Under the pieces are notes generated by a model that was not told where the DNA came from, did no database searches, and saw only the letters and a program-made list of their open reading frames with translations. DNA of 32,756 bases from JBKQHQ01 sp052148715. Lineage in GTDB: Bacteria; Pseudomonadota; Alphaproteobacteria; Rhizobiales; Xanthobacteraceae. The stretch is from contig JBKQHQ010000208.1 of NCBI GenBank assembly GCA_052148715.1, positions 1 to 32,756 of the forward strand, written 5' to 3'. Of this stretch, positions 23,500-31,887 are shown one piece after another (position 1 is the stretch's first letter; each line of letters begins with the position of its first letter). Position numbers and translations under genes: made by a program.

Positions 23500-24459
23500 T
23501 TACGGGCGCCGCGGCGACGCTCGACCCGGATCCGAATGGGCGATTTTGCGGACGCAATCGATAAAGCGTTCCGCTAGCGGTGTCAGAGTCCGATTCTTGA
23601 CCGTGATAAATCCGACCGGCGCCGGACGCGGCGAGATTTCAACTGGTAGAACCTTGATCTGCATTCGCTTGCCGCCAAACCGCATGACGGAGGCAGGAAC
23701 GAGACCAAGCCAACGCCCCGTTTCGATCAGGCGCATGTAAAGATGCAGCGACACCGTCAGTACTGTTGCGGATGGAGGTTCAAGGCCGCTCTTTCGGAAC
23801 ACTTCGTCTTGCAGCGCTCGCGCCAAACTGCCCGGTTGCGCCAACACCCATGGCTCTTCGATAAGGTCCGCCAGTGTCAGGTTCCGCCGCTTCGCCCAGC
23901 GGCTCTCGGACCCGGCGGCGACTACGTTCGGCTCATCGAACAACGGCTCCGCCACCAAATCAGGTTCGCTCATTGTCGCCGGAAGACGGCCCAGCACTAG
24001 CTCAACATTTCGATTGCGCAAATTGTCGTATTGCTGGGTCGCAATGTTTTCGGGGAGCACATGAAGCGCCGCCCGTGGAAAATCCTGGGCAAACCGCTCG
24101 ATGACCGCAGGAAGCAATCCGGCATCGACCACGATGGACGAGCCAATCCGCAGCTCGCCCGCGTCCGGTTGCTTGATGAAATCTATTTGCTGGAGACCCT
24201 TCCGCATTTCGTCGAACACCGCAATCCCGGACTTGAGCAGTGCGCGGCCGTAGTGTGTCGCCTCGACCCCTGAAACGCTGCGATCAAAGAGTTTGACGCC
24301 AAGGGTGTGCTCCAATTCCGAAATCGTCTTGGATACGACGGGATAGGACACCGCCAGTTCCTCAGCCGCCCTTGTCATGCTGCCCGCCTCCGCGACCACG
24401 AGCGCAATATGGAGGTCCCGCAGTTTGACCCGGCGACCGATACGATCCGTCCATTTCAT
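23500..24459 (-). CDS. LysR-family transcriptional regulator
   Basis: A 319-residue regulator. Residues about 13-72 form the winged helix-turn-helix (LRDLHIALVVAEAGSMTRAA; LAVSYPVVSKTISELEHTLG; LFDRSVSGVEATHYGRALL). Residues about 95-300 are the two-lobe effector-binding domain (GELRIGSSIVVDAGLLPAVI; NVELVLGRLPATMSEPDLVA; ETGRWLGLVPASVMRFGGKR). It is divergent from the alpha/beta-hydrolase gene with 130 nt between starts, where a LysR-type operator is visible. It probably controls that hydrolase and itself. The effector is unknown. Confidence 0.92.
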   Translation of the reverse strand: MKWTDRIGRRVKLRDLHIALVVAEAGSMTRAAEELAVSYPVVSKTISELEHTLGVKLFDRSVSGVEATHYGRALLKSGIAVFDEMRKGLQQIDFIKQPDAGELRIGSSIVVDAGLLPAVIERFAQDFPRAALHVLPENIATQQYDNLRNRNVELVLGRLPATMSEPDLVAEPLFDEPNVVAAGSESRWAKRRNLTLADLIEEPWVLAQPGSLARALQDEVFRKSGLEPPSATVLTVSLHLYMRLIETGRWLGLVPASVMRFGGKRMQIKVLPVEISPRPAPVGFITVKNRTLTPLAERFIDCVRKIAHSDPGRASPRRP

Positions 24460-24463
24460 CTCG

Positions 24464-24489
24464 ATACCTAGCTGAATAGTTAGGGGTAT
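24464..24489. promoter_or_regulatory. LysR-type operator between divergent genes
   Basis: ATACCTA (24464-24470), 10 nt, TAGGGGTAT (24481-24489): an imperfect dyad whose core CCTA-N10-TAGG is perfect, close to the LysR T-N11-A form. A further half-site-like CTATACC lies 20-30 nt away towards the hydrolase gene. It sits directly upstream of the LysR start, suiting autoregulation and divergent activation. Confidence 0.5.
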
Positions 24490-24589
24490 GGCCAGTAAAT
24501 AGAACTAAACAGCTATACCGATATATGGCAAGTACGAAACGCAAGTTTCGAGTGCGAATTGGTCGCACCCATCAAAAGGGAGAAGTGTC

Positions 24590-25273
24590 ATGGCTGAACA
24601 AGCAACTATCGTCCTCGTCCACGGCGGCTTTGTCGATGGCGCAGGCTGGGAAGGCGTCTACAACATTTTGAAAAAAGACGGCTACAACGTCAGCATCGTC
24701 CAAAATCCAACCACCACTCTGTCCGACGATGTGGCCGCTACCCGGCAAATCATCGCGCAAGCGAAGGGGCCGGTTGTACTGGTCGGCCACTCCTACGGCG
24801 GGGTAGTCATCACGGAAGCCGGCAACGACCCGAAAGTGTCCAAGCTCGTCTACATCACCGCTTTTGCCCCGGATAAAGGCGAGTCTGTCGCTTCCCTGAT
24901 CAAGAACCCGCCGCCTGGAGCTCCGGTGCCGCCGATCCTGCCGCCTCAGAACGGCTTCCTCTTTCTCGATAAAGCGAAGTTTGCCGACCCATTTGCCGCC
25001 GACGTAGATGCCGAAAAGGCCGCATTCATGGCGGACTCGCAAGTTCCTTGGGGCGTGGCCGCACTTGAGGGAGCGGTGACCGAACCTGCCTGGCGGAAAA
25101 AGCCGAGCTGGTACTTGGTGGTGACCGATGACCGGATGATCCCTCCGCCGGCACAGCAGTTCATGTCAAAGCGTGCGGGCGCCACGGTGGTGGAAAGCAA
25201 GGGCAGCCATGCCGTCTATGTGTCGAAGCCGGACGCTGTCGCCTCGATCATCAAGAGCGCCGCGCGCGCCTGA
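24590..25273 (+). CDS. Alpha/beta-hydrolase (esterase-like)
   Basis: A 227-residue cytoplasmic hydrolase with Shine-Dalgarno AAGGGAG before ATG 24590. The oxyanion motif VHGGFVDGAGW is at residues 10-20; the nucleophile elbow GHSYGG puts Ser at about residue 68; the acid is in VTDDRM (about 180); the catalytic His is in GSHAVY (about 207). All triad positions are present. This is the small 'EstC/salicylate-esterase-like' branch of the family, commonly paired with LysR or TetR regulators. It is divergent from the LysR gene, whose operator lies between. Substrate not readable from sequence. Confidence 0.88.
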   Translation: MAEQATIVLVHGGFVDGAGWEGVYNILKKDGYNVSIVQNPTTTLSDDVAATRQIIAQAKGPVVLVGHSYGGVVITEAGNDPKVSKLVYITAFAPDKGESVASLIKNPPPGAPVPPILPPQNGFLFLDKAKFADPFAADVDAEKAAFMADSQVPWGVAALEGAVTEPAWRKKPSWYLVVTDDRMIPPPAQQFMSKRAGATVVESKGSHAVYVSKPDAVASIIKSAARA

Positions 25274-25617
25274 TGCGATGAACGCAACCGCCGCCGGCTA
25301 TCAACCGGCGGCGGAGCGATCCGAGCAACGTCTGCTGCGGGTCAATACCCGGACAAGCTCATAGCGAGCATATCTGGTCCGCAGTACCCCCAGAAACCGG
25401 ACACCCCGGCCGACGGCAGGGCGCGGCAGGTTCGTGCCAAGGAGCAGACTCATGCCGTGCAGCAAATTAGGCAGCACAGCAAACACTTGATCGCCGCACC
25501 GAAATCGCCGGCGTTGCCACGCTGCCTGAAAAACCGGGACGCTTCGAAAGAGGATCATGAGCACCGCCGGATTTAGCATTCGTACAGCCGTGGCCTCGGC
25601 GACGACCTCGACTGGGG
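25274..25617. other. Convergent gap with strong hairpin
   Basis: 344 nt between the stops of two convergent genes. A perfect 10-bp stem CCGCCGCCGG (25288-25297) / CCGGCGGCGG (25305-25314) with a 7-nt loop follows the hydrolase stop by 15 nt. It probably acts as a terminator although no T-run follows. The rest has no supported gene. Confidence 0.5.
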
Positions 25618-26208
25618 TTACTTCGCACGCCGCCGCTGCCGGTAACTGCGCGTCTTTTGCCGATTGCCGCAGAGCGCAGATGAACACCATCGCCGGTTCG
25701 CCGGCTTCGAGTGGTCGAAGAAAATCCAGCGGCACTCCGTGGAAGTGCACATTTTCAAGCGATCCAACCGGCCGCTCTCAGCCAAGCCCTGAAGCTCCGC
25801 GATGACGTGACCAGCCCCGCTTCCTCCAGGTGCCGGCGTCAACGTCGGAGACCCATCGCTGGCTAAGTTAACCACGAGCGGGAAGTCCTTACAGGCGTCG
25901 CTGAGACGGCTCGCCGCCGCGCTGCCTGGTCGATTCTCAGGCCCGATCTGAAGAAACGATCGCAGGGCGTCACGCAACGACAGCACTTGTCGGTGAACCT
26001 CTGCATCGACGCGCTCGCTCTGCTTCAGTAGGCGGCGCGCCCGCATCCAAGACTGCAAGTGCCGAACAGTCGCCAGCTCGTCGCCGCGAACGTGAGTCGC
26101 CCCACGTTCCACGAACGTGCGCAGGTCGAGCGAGTTCGCAAACTCGTAGAGCAGGGCGAGCTCGGACGGGACGGAGTATTTCTCGGACAGGCGCATCGAC
26201 ACCAGCAT
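25618..26208 (-). CDS. CGNR zinc-finger / ABATE-domain regulator
   Basis: 196 residues from ATG 26208; a TTG at 26232 and an ATG at 26196 are alternatives. The N-terminal ABATE-type helical domain (MRLSEKYSVPSELALLYEFA; DELATVRHLQSWMRARRLL) precedes a C-terminal CGNR zinc finger: C-x4-C (MCTSTEC), then RWIFFDHSKPANRRWCSS and C-x4-C ending in the name-giving CGNR, followed by a basic tail. Such proteins are probable stress- or antibiotic-responsive transcription factors. It is divergent from the DUF2917 gene, with about 140 nt between. Target genes unknown. Confidence 0.88.
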   Translation of the reverse strand: MLVSMRLSEKYSVPSELALLYEFANSLDLRTFVERGATHVRGDELATVRHLQSWMRARRLLKQSERVDAEVHRQVLSLRDALRSFLQIGPENRPGSAAASRLSDACKDFPLVVNLASDGSPTLTPAPGGSGAGHVIAELQGLAESGRLDRLKMCTSTECRWIFFDHSKPANRRWCSSALCGNRQKTRSYRQRRRAK

Positions 26209-26349
26209 AGCAGTTTTGCCGGTTGACTCCAATAGACACTATCTATAAGGTTTTGCCGGTGTCGATATGATAATCGGCCGTCGACAGGAGGGCGTTGCGA
26301 TGATGCGACCAAAATCGCATGCGCCGGCCTCATGCAAGTGGAGGCTCCC

Positions 26350-26670
26350 ATGACCCCACGCCCCAATCCACTCCCACGCCAACTGCGGCCCCGCGCGGTG
26401 CTCAATATCCGCGACGGCCGGGGGCTTACGGTGCGGTGCCTCGCCGGTTGGCTCTGGATCACCCAGTACGGCGATTCCGACGACCACGTGCTTGAGGCCG
26501 GCGAGTGCTTCGTGCTCGACCGCCCCGGCCTCGCGTTGGTGATCGCGCCAAGCGGTCCGGCGACCGTGGTGGTGGTGGAGAAGGCAACCCGCGGCCTTCA
26601 AGCGCGGCGGCAAAGGCCATCGATTACGCTTCTGCCAAGAGCCGACCCTTGCACTGCGGCAGGGAAGTGA
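26350..26670 (+). CDS. DUF2917-domain protein
   Basis: 106 residues from ATG 26350 (MTPRPNPLPRQL), preferred over an upstream ATG at 26332 because GGAGG lies 5 nt upstream. The body matches the DUF2917 pattern: a beta-rich cupin-like core (RGLTVRCLAGWLWITQYGD; DDHVLEAGECFVLDRPGLAL; VIAPSGPATVVVVE). Small proteins of this kind accompany LysR and GntR regulators in proteobacteria and have no known reaction. It lies between the CGNR gene and the catabolic operon. Confidence 0.8.
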   Translation: MTPRPNPLPRQLRPRAVLNIRDGRGLTVRCLAGWLWITQYGDSDDHVLEAGECFVLDRPGLALVIAPSGPATVVVVEKATRGLQARRQRPSITLLPRADPCTAAGK

Positions 26671-27047
26671 CCGGCGCGACTACGGAACGCCTACTGTAGC
26701 TTCGCCAATAAACGGCTAGTTGAGTATCGCACGTCGGAGGGCTCAAATGGATAAGCGAGCAGAAGCATTCTGATCTGTGTGGCCGAAGGCATGCTCGTGA
26801 TGGGCAAGACCATTCAGGACCGAGCCACGACGCACGCTACAGTCGACGCGCTGTTCGATCGGTTCACGAAGTAGGTGTCGCATGGGTGCACAAAAGGTGG
26901 ACGCGTATATATAGACCGTTGGGTCCTTAAAGGTGCAATCATGAGACCACGCACTTCAGGCCAAGCTCCCTCGCGTTGTTTAGGACGAAGAGTCCACCTT
27001 GTTCGCCCGGGAGGCAATCGCGTCAACAGGCAAAAGGACAATTTGCG
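26671..27047. other. Long leader before the catabolic operon
   Basis: 377 nt without a convincing gene. A + strand frame around 26785-26873 ends MGKTIQDRATTHATVDALFD ahead of a stop codon and may be a remnant of a lost gene. The second half is rich in inverted repeats, listed separately. Confidence 0.4.
26894..27000 (+). promoter_or_regulatory. Structured leader with long-range inverted repeat
   Basis: AAGGTGGAC (26894-26902) and GTCCACCTT (26992-27000) form a perfect 9-bp inverted repeat about 90 nt apart. Inside are GACC-GTTG-GGTC and, sharing the right arm, GGAC-GAAGA-GTCC, which cannot form together with the long stem. This is an attenuator-like choice between two folds, 48 nt before the oxidoreductase start. 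Regulation is inference. Confidence 0.35.
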
Positions 27048-28108
27048 ATGGCTTCACGCATTGGCATTATTGGCCTCGGTACGATCGGCAAGGCACATTG
27101 GCGGGTTATTAGAGAGTCGCCGCAGACGAAATTGATCGCAGTCGCTGATCCCACGCCTTCGGCTTTGGATTTCGCCCGCGCTGCGAGCATCCCAGCCTAC
27201 GATGACTACCGAGAAATGCTGGAAAATGAGACGCTCGACGGAGTAATCGTCGCGGTGCCGAACGCAGAGCATGTACCGGTCGCGCTCGCCTGCATTGAGC
27301 GAGATATCGCAGTATTGGTCGAAAAGCCGGTGGCCGATTTAGTCGAGGCCGCGCGCGCGATGTGTAAAGCAGCTGAGGCGCGTGATGTGCCGGTGTTGGT
27401 CGGCCATCATCGTCGCCACAATACTGCCGTCCAGCGTGTGCGTCAGGCCATTTGTGATGGGCTCATCGGGCGGCCGGTAACAGCCACGGTTATGTACAAC
27501 CAACTCAAGTCGGCGAAGTATTTTGATCTTGATTGGCGGCGGAAGGTCGGCGGCGGGCCCATCCTGATCAATCTTATTCACGAGATAGACCTGATCCGCT
27601 TCATGTTTGGCGAGATCCACTCGCTCCAGGCCGTCAGCTCCAACGCAGTGCGTGGATTTGCGGTTGAGGATACTGCTGCGGTGCTGTTGCGTTTCCACAG
27701 CGGCGCCATCGGCACGATAAGCGTTTCAGACACTGCGGTCTCACCATTTTCATGGGACCTAGCCTCAGGCGAACTAGACCTAATGTTAGGAACTTCCGAT
27801 CAAATGAAGCGGCAAAAGGTCAGCTCACATGTTTTCGCGGGAACGGAGGGCTCTCTAACCCTGCCGACGTTGCATTACTACAACTATCGCGAGGTCGCCG
27901 AGCCAGGTTGGCGCCGCGATCTCAACGCGGAAGTTTTGTGGCCGAAAGCGCTGACACCTATTTGCGCCAGATCGAGCATTTCGCTCGCGTCATCCGCCGC
28001 GAAGAGGCACCATTAGTGTCGGGCCAGGATGGAGTGCGTACGCTCCAGGCGACTCTTGCGGTTAAGGAAGCGGCGGCAACCGGTCATACGATTGTACTGA
28101 GTGAATAG
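27048..28108 (+). pseudogene. Gfo/Idh/MocA oxidoreductase, frameshifted near C-terminus
   Basis: ATG 27048 (MASRIGIIGLGTIGKAHWRV), with AAAGGA 9 nt upstream, is favoured over an earlier in-frame start at 26976. The Rossmann motif GIIGLGTIG, the EKP motif (VLVEKPVAD), GHHRRHN and NLIHEIDLIRFMFGE are those of NAD(P)-dependent sugar-type dehydrogenases (Gfo/Idh/MocA). The frame runs off at about 27935-27950, near GAAGTTTTGTGGCC: upstream text reads LNAEVLW, and the expected continuation (VAESADTYLRQIEHFARVIR, then LVSGQDGVRTLQATLAVKEA) is in another frame to a stop at 28108. One missing base explains it. The stretch up to 28016 in the original frame is nonsense. It could be a genuine decay or a sequencing error. 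Confidence 0.85.
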
Positions 28109-28154
28109 ACAGTCAGGCCACGCGCGGGCCATCCCCCCCGACGAGGACAAGGCA

Positions 28155-28961
28155 ATGCCACTTCTTTCTTTAGCCCACTTCACTGCCGTTGAAGCAGATC
28201 CGATCACGCTGATCGAGGCCGCGCAGGCCGGAGGATACGATGCAATCGGGCTGCGCATCGTACCGCCTTTTTCAACCGATCACGTTTTCCCGGTGATAGG
28301 CGATCCGAACTTGATCCGCAGCATCAAGCGGCGGCTCTTGGAGACGGGTATCCGGGTGCTCGATGTCGAAGCGATCTGGCTCACGGCTCAAAGCGATGTC
28401 GCGACGCTCGAACCCGCGGACATCGCCGTCGAGTTAGGCGCTGGGTATGTGATTGTAGTGGGTAATGACCCCGATCGCGGACGGCTCGCGGGAAATTTCT
28501 CTCGCCTCTGTGCGGCAGCCAACCTGAGGGAGGTACGGGTGATGCTGGAATTCATTCCGTATTCTCATATCCGCTCGCTGGCACAAGCTGTCGCACTGCT
28601 TGCCGATGTCGAACCCGCGAATGCCGGCGTGCTAGTGGATGCGCTGCATCTGAGCCGTTCGGGCGGGAGCCCGGCGGATCTCGCGCAATATGATCCGGCG
28701 CTGTTCTCCTACATGCATTTGTGTGATGCGCCAGCTATCCCCCCGGGACCCGATGGGGTGCGGCCCGAAGCGCGAGAAGGGCGGCTCTATCCAGGAGAAG
28801 GGGGGCTTTGGCTTGCTGATTTCATTAGAGCATTTCCCCGGGACACACCGGTCGCCATCGAGGCTCCGAGCGCCCGTCGGGCTGGATTGCCACCCGCGGA
28901 ACGCGCAAGCTTGGCTGCGTCCGGGACAAGGCAGTTGCTCCGGGAGTTGATCGCGAGATGA
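28155..28961 (+). CDS. Sugar phosphate isomerase/epimerase-like TIM barrel
   Basis: 268 residues from ATG 28155 (MPLLSLAHFTAVEADPITLI), chosen for the AGGACAAGG before it. It has a xylose-isomerase-like TIM-barrel pattern: AAQAGGYDAIGLRI, GIRVLDVEAIWL, LGAGYVIVVGNDPDR, LREVRVMLEFIPYSHIRSL, GVLVDALHLSRSGG, FSYMHLCDAP and the final GLWLADFIRAFP plus PVAIEAPS. Family members isomerise or dehydrate sugars and related acids, often paired with Gfo/Idh/MocA dehydrogenases as here. It lies 46 nt after the dehydrogenase and overlaps the epoxide hydrolase start by 4 nt (ATGA). The specific substrate cannot be assigned. Confidence 0.82.
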   Translation: MPLLSLAHFTAVEADPITLIEAAQAGGYDAIGLRIVPPFSTDHVFPVIGDPNLIRSIKRRLLETGIRVLDVEAIWLTAQSDVATLEPADIAVELGAGYVIVVGNDPDRGRLAGNFSRLCAAANLREVRVMLEFIPYSHIRSLAQAVALLADVEPANAGVLVDALHLSRSGGSPADLAQYDPALFSYMHLCDAPAIPPGPDGVRPEAREGRLYPGEGGLWLADFIRAFPRDTPVAIEAPSARRAGLPPAERASLAASGTRQLLRELIAR

Positions 28962-30100
28962 CCACTACCTTCTCGCTTCGAGTTACCAACGAGCAAATTG
29001 ACGTTCTGCGGGCTCGACTTCTAGCAACGCGCTGGCCGTCCTACGATTCGCGCGATGACTGGTCGCTTGGCACTAGCTCAGATGATGCCAAGCGCTTGGC
29101 GCAGTATTGGGTCACTCAGTTTGACTTCGATTCTCTGCAGCAACGTCTTGCCGCACTGCCACATGAGTGCGTCGTCATTGATGATGCGGCGGTTCATCTT
29201 GTCCATGTCCACAGTCCGCATCCACAAGCGGTGCCCGTGATCATAACGCACGGCTGGCCCAGTAGCTTCCTGGAGATCGTTCCGCTGATCGAGCGGATGA
29301 CTCAGCCGGAACGGTTTGGCGGGCGTGCCGAAGATGCCTGCCACCTGGTTATCCCGTCGCTGCCAGGATTCGGGTTCTCTTCTCCAGCACGAACCCTCGA
29401 AGGATATACCGGCGCGGCTATCGCCGACCTGTGGGCGCGCGTGATGACGTCACTAGGATACGAGCGATTTTTTGCCAGCGGCGGTGATATCGGCGCGCGG
29501 GTGACGTCCTGGCTGGGCGTGCGACATCCGCAGCGAGTGAGGGGCATTCATGTTAGCTCGAATGCCCTCCGGTTGGTGTTGCCGGGCGAGGCGATACCGA
29601 CAGCGGACGAGCAGGCCTATCTTGCCCAGCGAAATCAATGGGCCGCTGAAGAGGGCGGCTACATGCATCTTCAACACACCAAACCGCTCAGTCTCGCCTA
29701 TGGGCTGAGTGACTCTCCCGCAGGGCTCGCCGCTTGGTTGGCGGAGAAATGGTCTTCCTGGAGTGATGGGTTGGATTGCGCGAGCACTGAGGTCATGGAC
29801 ATCATCCTCAGCCATGCCTCGCTCTATTGGGTCTCCAATACGATTGCCACATCGTTCCTACCCTATTTTGTCTACGATTGGCCGCCCGGCGCACGGGTGG
29901 ATGGCGCACAGGTTAAGGTGCCGGTGGGCTTCTACCTGTCGGCTGCGGAGATTGGTGGCGTACCGCCTGAATCCTTTGCCCGCCGGCAGTTCGAGATCGC
30001 GCGCTGGAGTGTCTTACCGCGCGGAGGTCACTTCATGGCTACCGAGGAGCCCGAGTTACTCGGGGATGATTTGCTGGCCTTCATCCGCCCCTTCCGATGA
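28958..30100 (+). CDS. Epoxide hydrolase (EHN family)
   Basis: 380 residues. The N-terminal EHN lid-type segment (FSLRVTNEQIDVLRARLLAT; RWPSYDSRDDWSLGTSSDD) is followed by an alpha/beta-hydrolase core: oxyanion HGWP (residues 98-101), nucleophile Asp at about 177 in SGGDIGARV, and catalytic His at about 358 in PRGGHFMA. It thus has the Asp-His chemistry of soluble epoxide hydrolases, which add water to epoxides to give diols. A juvenile-hormone or limonene-epoxide-type substrate cannot be distinguished. It is translationally coupled to the isomerase-like gene by ATGA and lies 68 nt before the dehalogenase-like gene. Confidence 0.88.
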   Translation: MTTTFSLRVTNEQIDVLRARLLATRWPSYDSRDDWSLGTSSDDAKRLAQYWVTQFDFDSLQQRLAALPHECVVIDDAAVHLVHVHSPHPQAVPVIITHGWPSSFLEIVPLIERMTQPERFGGRAEDACHLVIPSLPGFGFSSPARTLEGYTGAAIADLWARVMTSLGYERFFASGGDIGARVTSWLGVRHPQRVRGIHVSSNALRLVLPGEAIPTADEQAYLAQRNQWAAEEGGYMHLQHTKPLSLAYGLSDSPAGLAAWLAEKWSSWSDGLDCASTEVMDIILSHASLYWVSNTIATSFLPYFVYDWPPGARVDGAQVKVPVGFYLSAAEIGGVPPESFARRQFEIARWSVLPRGGHFMATEEPELLGDDLLAFIRPFR

Positions 30101-30168
30101 CTTTCTCGCCGCGAAAGAAGTTGCCCGATACGTGCTTATAAACCTGTTCAAATATGTGAAGGATCCAG

Positions 30169-31098
30169 ATGAGCCAAACCTTGATCCCGCGCCTGTTCGA
30201 AGGATTTTCAGCGCTCGATCGCCTGACCTCACGCGTGCGCTTCGCAGGCGTGATAGGCGGAGCGGGGCCGCCAGTCCTCTTGTTGCATGGCTATCCGCAA
30301 TGTCACGCCACTTGGCACGATGTCGCGCCAACGTTAGCGACGCGCTACACTGTTATTGCACCCGATCTGCCGGGTTACGGGAAGAGCCGCGTTCTAGACG
30401 CCGGCCCCTGGCACAAGCGAGCAGTCGGCACGGAACTCGTCGCAATGATGCACGCGCTCGGGCACGATCGCTTTGCCGTTATAGGACATGACCGGGGAGC
30501 GCGCGTCGGTTATAGGCTCGCGCTCGACCATCCGGACCGAGTGAGCGCTTATTGTTCGCTCGCCGTCGTGCCGACACTTGATGTTTGGCCCGCCGTCGAC
30601 CGGCAATTTGCTAAGGGAGCCTTTCACTGGTTTCTTTTCGCCCAGCCAGGCGATCTGCCGGAGCGCATGCTGGCGGCCGATCCGGATGCCTTTCTTGATG
30701 CCACGCTGAACCAGATGGCTGGTGGGATCGAGAACCTCCATCCCGCCGCCGTGGCTGCTTACCGCGAAGCGTTTCGTGAGACTTCGGTGCGCCATGCGAT
30801 GATTGAGGATTATCGGTCCGCTTATGACGTCGATGCTGATCATGATGCGGCTGACCGGGCAGCGGGAATTAAGATTACTTGTCCCGTAATGGTGCTCTGG
30901 GCTGATGAACGGCTTGTTGCCAGCGGGATGGAAACCGGCGCGTTGACAGCGTCCGATGTCTGGCGCCGTTGGGCGGACGACGTGCGAGGATTTGACATAG
31001 CCAGCGGTCATCTGTTGCCAGAACAGGCAGCCGAAGCGGTAATTGAAAAGGTTAGCCCATTTCTCGATGCTTCCTTGCAGAGCGATGCAAATAATTGA
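30169..31098 (+). CDS. Haloacetate/fluoroacetate dehalogenase-like hydrolase
   Basis: 309 residues with AAGGA 6 nt before ATG 30169. Oxyanion motif HGYPQ (about residues 40-44), nucleophile elbow GHDRGARVGYR (Asp about 108, Arg 109 and Arg 112), His-Trp of the halide pocket (AFHWFLFAQPGDLPERML, about 153-154), a pocket-like Tyr region (IEDYRSAYD, about 215-219) and catalytic His in SGHLLPEQ (about 281). All residues expected of fluoroacetate dehalogenases are present, so C-halogen cleavage of a haloacid is plausible. Epoxide or ester substrates remain possible. It follows the epoxide hydrolase on the same strand and overlaps a hydrolase fragment. Confidence 0.85.
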   Translation: MSQTLIPRLFEGFSALDRLTSRVRFAGVIGGAGPPVLLLHGYPQCHATWHDVAPTLATRYTVIAPDLPGYGKSRVLDAGPWHKRAVGTELVAMMHALGHDRFAVIGHDRGARVGYRLALDHPDRVSAYCSLAVVPTLDVWPAVDRQFAKGAFHWFLFAQPGDLPERMLAADPDAFLDATLNQMAGGIENLHPAAVAAYREAFRETSVRHAMIEDYRSAYDVDADHDAADRAAGIKITCPVMVLWADERLVASGMETGALTASDVWRRWADDVRGFDIASGHLLPEQAAEAVIEKVSPFLDASLQSDANN

Positions 31099-31430
31099 GG
31101 CGGCTCTTCAACCATGGTGCGCATCCGATTGAGGAAGTTGAAGTATATGCTCGCGCCTTCGCTCAACCCGGGAACACCCGCGGCGGCCTTGAGTGGTATC
31201 GCGCCTTCCCGATGGACCACGCAAATGCTCTCGCCTGGAAGCGAATTTCCTTGACGATACCAGTCCTCGCATTAGGAGGAGATCACAGGTGGGGGCCGAA
31301 GATCGTCGCCATGCTAGAGGAAATCGCCACTAATGTCTCAGGTGGCAGCATTCCAGATTGCGGTCATTGGGTAGTAGAGGAGCGTCCGGCGGAGACGTCG
31401 GAAGCACTTCTCAAGTTCTTAGCGCAGTGA
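31095..31430 (+). pseudogene. C-terminal fragment of another alpha/beta-hydrolase
   Basis: A 111-codon frame with no ATG at its start (TTG at 31095). It covers the end of the cap and the C-terminal core of an epoxide-hydrolase-like protein: YARAFAQPGNTRGGLEWYRA, ISLTIPVLALGGDHRWGPKI, SIPDCGHWVVEERPAETSEA. The nucleophile half is missing, so it cannot be active alone. It is not the missing end of the neighbouring dehalogenase, which is complete. The operon therefore once held a further hydrolase, or the fragment arrived at an insertion junction. Confidence 0.7.
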
Positions 31431-31665
31431 AGCTGGGAGGATGCCCGTGCGTGCGATCGTTCACCCAGTCGTCGCGAGCGGTAACCCACTCCCCGGCCGA
31501 GATGCGTTTGAGTTTTAGCCAGTCCTTCCACGGCTGAGTGTGATGCGGCCACTTCTCCAACACGATGCAACACCCGGGCGGCACGGGATCGAGAAAGGCC
31601 TGTTTTTTTGCCGTCTGCTGATCTATGCGCGTGAGAAGCCCACGCCCGAAGATTCTCGCGCGCAT
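31411..31665 (-). CDS. Small protein of unknown function at the island edge
   Basis: An 84-residue frame (MRARIFGRGLLTRIDQQTAK), with a Trp/His-rich core (PPGCCIVLEKWPHHTQPWKD; WLKLKRISAGEWVTARDDW). It converges with and overlaps the hydrolase fragment by 20 nt. Homopolymer runs (T7 near 31600, C8 near 31720) make frameshifts possible, so the 5' end is uncertain. It is on the phage strand and could belong to the interrupted prophage. Family not recognised. Confidence 0.4.
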   Translation of the reverse strand: MRARIFGRGLLTRIDQQTAKKQAFLDPVPPGCCIVLEKWPHHTQPWKDWLKLKRISAGEWVTARDDWVNDRTHGHPPSFTALRT

Positions 31666-31887
31666 GCCCCGGCACGGCGCAAGACCGGGCGGAAGCAGCC
31701 CGTGGTGCGTGGCGCCGGCCCCCCCCGAACGATCTGGAACGAGCCGTCACCCAGCGAGCCAGCGAAAGTCCTTTCAGTTTGCCGTTCAAGGGCCGCTCTG
31801 GGTCTGCCGCGGTCCGGTGTGGCTACCTGAGTGCCTGAGCGAGGGCCGGACCTCCTTCGACAGCGGACGTGGGCGGATGCCTTCCTC

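Noticed and set aside
26894..27000. The structured leader considered as a hammerhead ribozyme or known riboswitch.
   Set aside because: No CUGAUGA/GAAA core and no known riboswitch consensus could be found; only pairing is visible.
26875..27135. A small + strand frame before the oxidoreductase gene.
   Set aside because: It lacks a good ribosome site and overlaps the start of the oxidoreductase out of frame.
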